Shown here piece after piece: positions 13,634 through 15,998 of a DNA stretch of 15,998 bases. Each line of letters opens with the position of its first letter. Within the stretch, counting starts at the first letter, position 1. Source of the stretch: Pseudomonadota bacterium (GTDB taxonomy: Bacteria; Myxococcota; Myxococcia; Myxococcales; Anaeromyxobacteraceae); NCBI GenBank assembly GCA_023428085.1, contig JAEYZK010000081.1, positions 1 to 15,998 of the forward strand, given 5' to 3'. The position numbers and the translations under genes were made by a program. The notes beneath the pieces were generated by a model. That model made no database searches. It saw nothing but the letters and a program-made list of their open reading frames with translations, and had not been told where the DNA came from.

Positions 13634-14883
13634 AGCCCCCGGCGCCGCTCCTCGCGGCCACGCGCACGGCGCTCCAGGAGATCTACGGGCTGGCGCTCGA
13701 GGGGCTCGGGGACGACCAGATCGAGGAGGCCGTCTACTCCGCGGCCTCCGCCGGGATGGCCGACGCCCGCGATCCTTCGTACCTGTCGCGGGTCGTGGAC
13801 CGGCTCCCCATCGACGAGAGCTGGCTCTTCCGCGACGACACGCTCTGGGAGTGGCTGCGCGACAAGGCCGGCCCGGCCCTGCTCGACGCGGCCGCGATGG
13901 CCGGCCGCCCCGTGCGCGTCCTGTCGCTCGGGTGCTCCTCGGGGCAGGAGCCGTTCACGGCGGCGATGCTCTTCCAGGATCTGCTGGAGCGGATCGGCCT
14001 GCCCCCCTCGGCCACCAGCGCCTACGTCCAGGTCGTGGGGATGGACTCGTCGCCGGCCCGCATCGAGATCGCCCGCTCCGGGATCGTGCCGTCGTGGTCC
14101 GTCCAGCGCTGCCGCGACGGCTGGCTGCGCGGCCGGGTGGCGCCGGAGCCGGCGACGCTCGCGCGGTACAGGATCGCGGCGTCGGTCCAGGCGGCCTGCC
14201 GGTTCGAGCTCGGCAACCTCGTGGACGTCGCCGCGCGCGGGAACGGCGCGCTCGGCGGCTACGACCTCGTCCTGTGCCGGAACGTCCTCATCTACTTCCG
14301 CCCCGACGACGCGGGCCGGCTCTCCGCCCAGCTCGCCCGCGGGCTCGATCCCGGCGCCTTCCTCGCGTTCTCGGCGGCGGAGGCGCACCTCATCGACACG
14401 GAGGTGCTGGACCTCGCGGGCCTGCTCGGCGTCGGGCGCGCCAAGCCGCGAAGCGCGGCCCGGGCGCCGCGTGCGCGGCGCGCCAGCGGTCCGCGCGCCC
14501 TCCCCGCTCGCAGCAGCGCGCCGCGGCCCGCGGGCCGGGCGCCCGCGCTCCGCGCCGTCCCGTCCTCCGAGCAGCGGGACAACGCCGTCGCGGTGCACCT
14601 CGAGAAGGCGCTCCGCCACGCGCAGGCGGGCCACGCCCTCGAGGCGCTGCGCGAGGTGCGCGCGGCGCTCATCCACGATCCGCGCCACCTGTACTCGCGG
14701 CTCCTCCTCGGCCAGCAGCTCATCCCCGTGGACGAGCGGCGCGGCCGGGAGGTGCTCCAGGAGCTCATCGACGCCGCCGCGCAGCTCCCGCCGGGCGAGG
14801 CCGTGCCCTGCGCCGACGGCCTCTCCGTCGGCCAGCTGACCGCCGCGGCGCGCATCCTCCTCTCGCGGCGGGAGGGTGCGTGA
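13630..14883 (+). CDS. cheR: CheR-type methyltransferase with C-terminal helical-repeat extension
   Basis: A 417-residue S-adenosylmethionine-dependent methyltransferase expected to methylate glutamates of the adjacent chemoreceptor. The N-terminal helical domain ends in the substrate-side motif LPIDESWLFRD (59-69), where classical CheR has NETxFFR. The catalytic domain has the SAM loop LSLGCSSGQEPFTAAM (98-113), the acidic strand end VVGMDSSPARIEIARSG (135-151) and YDLVLCRNVLIYF (211-223). A ~45-residue Arg/Ala/Pro linker (about 270-315) leads to a TPR-like helical region (about 318-364, with HLEKALRHAQAGHALEALRE). Fusion of CheR with TPRs is known in myxobacteria (FrzF), where the repeats govern target recognition. 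The ATG at 13630 overlaps the receptor stop and the TGA overlaps the next GTG, so translation is coupled on both sides. Confidence 0.92.
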   Translation: MKPPAPLLAATRTALQEIYGLALEGLGDDQIEEAVYSAASAGMADARDPSYLSRVVDRLPIDESWLFRDDTLWEWLRDKAGPALLDAAAMAGRPVRVLSLGCSSGQEPFTAAMLFQDLLERIGLPPSATSAYVQVVGMDSSPARIEIARSGIVPSWSVQRCRDGWLRGRVAPEPATLARYRIAASVQAACRFELGNLVDVAARGNGALGGYDLVLCRNVLIYFRPDDAGRLSAQLARGLDPGAFLAFSAAEAHLIDTEVLDLAGLLGVGRAKPRSAARAPRARRASGPRALPARSSAPRPAGRAPALRAVPSSEQRDNAVAVHLEKALRHAQAGHALEALREVRAALIHDPRHLYSRLLLGQQLIPVDERRGREVLQELIDAAAQLPPGEAVPCADGLSVGQLTAAARILLSRREGA

Positions 14884-15470
14884 GCGGCCCGCGGCGGGGG
14901 GACGGGTCCGTGGCGTCGCCCGCGCCGTCCCCCGGGAGCGCGGCGCTCCTCCCGGTGCCGCCGCTGATCCCGCTGGCCCCGGAGCTCCTCGAGCAGCGCG
15001 CCCGGCTGCTCGCCGCGGAGGGCGCGCGCGACGACGGGCGGACGCTCGACCGGCTCGTCTCGTTCCAGCTCGCGGGCCTCGCCTGCGCGGTGGACGCCCG
15101 CGTGGTGGAGCGGGCCGTCGCGCGGCTCGCCCGCCCGCTGCCGGTCCCGCTGCAGGACGGCGGCGAGCGCCTCGTGACCTTCGTGGAGGAGCGCGCGGTC
15201 CCGGTCGTGGATCTCGTCGGCTTCTCCCTCGCCAGCCCGCGGGAGGCGCGCGCCCTCGAGGCGCACCCGGCGCTGCTCGTCACCACGCCTGCCGGGTCGA
15301 TCGCGATCGCGGTGGACGGCCCGCTCGAGCTGCTCGAGGACCACCTCGCGTTCGCGGCCGAGGCCATGGACAGCGGCGCGATCCGCGCGGCCGGACGCCT
15401 CGCGGGCGGGACGCTCGCGCTCGACCCCGCCTGGCTCCAGGAGTGGGCGGAGAAGGCGGCCCGCCCGTGA
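14880..15470 (+). CDS. cheW: CheW-domain coupling protein, second copy
   Basis: A 196-residue cytoplasmic adaptor. A ~50-residue Pro/Ala-rich lead with LAPELLEQRARLLAAE (32-47) precedes a CheW domain (about 57-185). Its strands read RLVSFQLAGLACAVDARVVERAV and then FVEERAVPVVDLVGFSLASP (101-120), which matches the 'iPvvDL..llG' core. ALLVTTPAGSIAIAVDGPLEL (131-151) matches the final strands. It should bridge the receptor and CheA. This copy keeps the core features that the first CheW-like gene (10657) lacks. GTG 14880 overlaps the cheR stop, and its own TGA overlaps the cheA GTG. The short extra N-terminus is not part of the standard domain. Confidence 0.85.
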   Translation: MSGPRRGDGSVASPAPSPGSAALLPVPPLIPLAPELLEQRARLLAAEGARDDGRTLDRLVSFQLAGLACAVDARVVERAVARLARPLPVPLQDGGERLVTFVEERAVPVVDLVGFSLASPREARALEAHPALLVTTPAGSIAIAVDGPLELLEDHLAFAAEAMDSGAIRAAGRLAGGTLALDPAWLQEWAEKAARP

Positions 15471-15998
15471 GCATGGACGCCGCGACCCGCGCCCGGCTCG
15501 TGGGCCTGTTCGTGGACGAGGCCCAGGAGAGCGCCGAGGCGCTGCGCCGGCACGCGGAGGACGTCCGCCGGGGCGACACCGGCGCGCCGCTGAGCGAGTT
15601 CGGCCGGGTCGCGCACGGGCTCAAGGGGGCGGCCGCGGCGCTCGGGTACGCGGAGCTCGCCCGCGCCCTGCACGAGCTCGAGAGCGTGGCCCTCGGGGTC
15701 CGGGGAGAGAACGGCGCGGCCGCGCGGTCGCGGCTCGAGCGGGTGGGGGAGGCGATCGAGCTCCTCGCCGAGGGCGTCGCCCGGATGAGCGCGGCGTCGC
15801 TCGACGTGTACCCGGACGACGTCGTGGAGCAGCTCCACCGGGTGCTCGCCGCCGCCGGGCCCGGGGTGGACCCCGACGCGCCCGCGCCCGCCGCGGCGAC
15901 GATGGTAATGCCCAGCATCGCCGCCACGGCGGTGATGATCTTCTCGCCCCAGTGGGCGCTGAGACCGAAATCGTCATCGAAATCCGCTGCGTCGCAGT
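15467..15998 (+). CDS. cheA: CheA histidine kinase, N-terminal Hpt domain only (broken at ~15900)
   Basis: The frame starts at GTG 15467, overlapping the cheW stop (GTGA); ATG 15473 in the same frame is an alternative. The first ~130 residues form an Hpt (P1) domain with phosphoacceptor His50 in RVAHGLKGAAAALGYAELA (47-65). In CheA this domain receives phosphate from the kinase core and passes it to CheY. Residues ~131-143 are a Pro/Ala/Asp linker as expected after P1. From about codon 145 (15899 onward) the frame stays open but the residues no longer resemble CheA. The codons include GTA, AGA, TCA and AAA, all very rare elsewhere here. The kinase, dimerisation and CheW-like domains are therefore not in this window. 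A simple single-Hpt protein is possible but less likely than an interrupted cheA, given the complete operon order. Confidence 0.8.
   Translation, partial: MSMDAATRARLVGLFVDEAQESAEALRRHAEDVRRGDTGAPLSEFGRVAHGLKGAAAALGYAELARALHELESVALGVRGENGAAARSRLERVGEAIELLAEGVARMSAASLDVYPDDVVEQLHRVLAAAGPGVDPDAPAPAAATMVMPSIAATAVMIFSPQWALRPKSSSKSAASQ
15899..15998 (-). other. Foreign-looking terminal segment, best read as coding on the minus strand
   Basis: From about 15901 to the end GC is 60 of 98 bases (61%), against 54 of 60 in the preceding 60 bases. Read on the minus strand from the window end, one frame is open and protein-like. It gives an acidic start (DAADFDDDFGLSAHWGEK) followed by a hydrophobic helix (IITAVAAMLGITIV), the layout of a small membrane or secretion-type protein. 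The match ends abruptly at ~15900, where the cheA linker begins. Neither gene product makes sense across the junction. The source protein is not recognised. Confidence 0.55.

Noticed and set aside
1..15998. CRISPR array, transposase, toxin-antitoxin or phage genes
   Set aside because: No regularly spaced repeats, no transposase or integrase motifs and no small two-gene toxin-like module were found on either strand.

Overview
The window is very GC-rich (well over 70% by eye, with almost every third codon position G or C). It looks like chromosomal DNA from a myxobacterium, most like Anaeromyxobacter. The reasons are the codon use, the long antisense open frames that such GC content creates, and the gene content: a multi-TM chemoreceptor in a tightly coupled che operon, a CheR with a helical-repeat tail, and a short Hsp70. 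The genus is inferred from general resemblance; no search was run. All confident genes are on the + strand.

Layout. Positions 2-667 hold the 3' end of a TPR-type protein with a Pro/Ala-rich tail. Positions 777-1976 encode a membrane-anchored family 2 glycosyltransferase. A 224-bp gap follows, with a strong hairpin and a promoter candidate. Positions 2201-4396 encode a UvrD/Rep-type superfamily 1 helicase that carries a short palindromic repeat translated in frame near its C-terminus. Positions 4458-6838 hold an apparent gene group: an Hsp70 lacking the C-terminal lid, a small SCP2-like protein and a small basic phasin-like helical protein. A tRNA-Val(CAC) with a good sigma-70 promoter and a hairpin terminator lies at 6844-7034.

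Positions 7120-9467 encode a soluble PAS histidine kinase, a HAD phosphatase whose start overlaps the kinase stop, and a single-domain response regulator. A second, expanded copy of the short palindromic repeat lies in the gap before pheA (prephenate dehydratase with ACT domain, 9613-10446). From 10657 to the window end runs a chemotaxis operon: cheW-like, cheY, a six-TM poly-HAMP receptor, cheR, a second cheW, and the Hpt end of cheA. Each of the last four junctions is a 4-nt start/stop overlap.

How the genes fit together. The receptor, CheW, CheA, CheY and CheR form one signalling array and adaptation set. The kinase and response regulator on either side of the HAD gene are probably a two-component pair. 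The last ~98 bp do not look like the rest: GC drops to about 61%, and the bases read best as a protein on the opposite strand. cheA is therefore probably interrupted by an assembly chimera or a real rearrangement. No CRISPR array, transposase, phage or complete new system was found. The most unusual items are the terminal junction, the two repeat copies, and the lidless Hsp70 with its two small partner genes.
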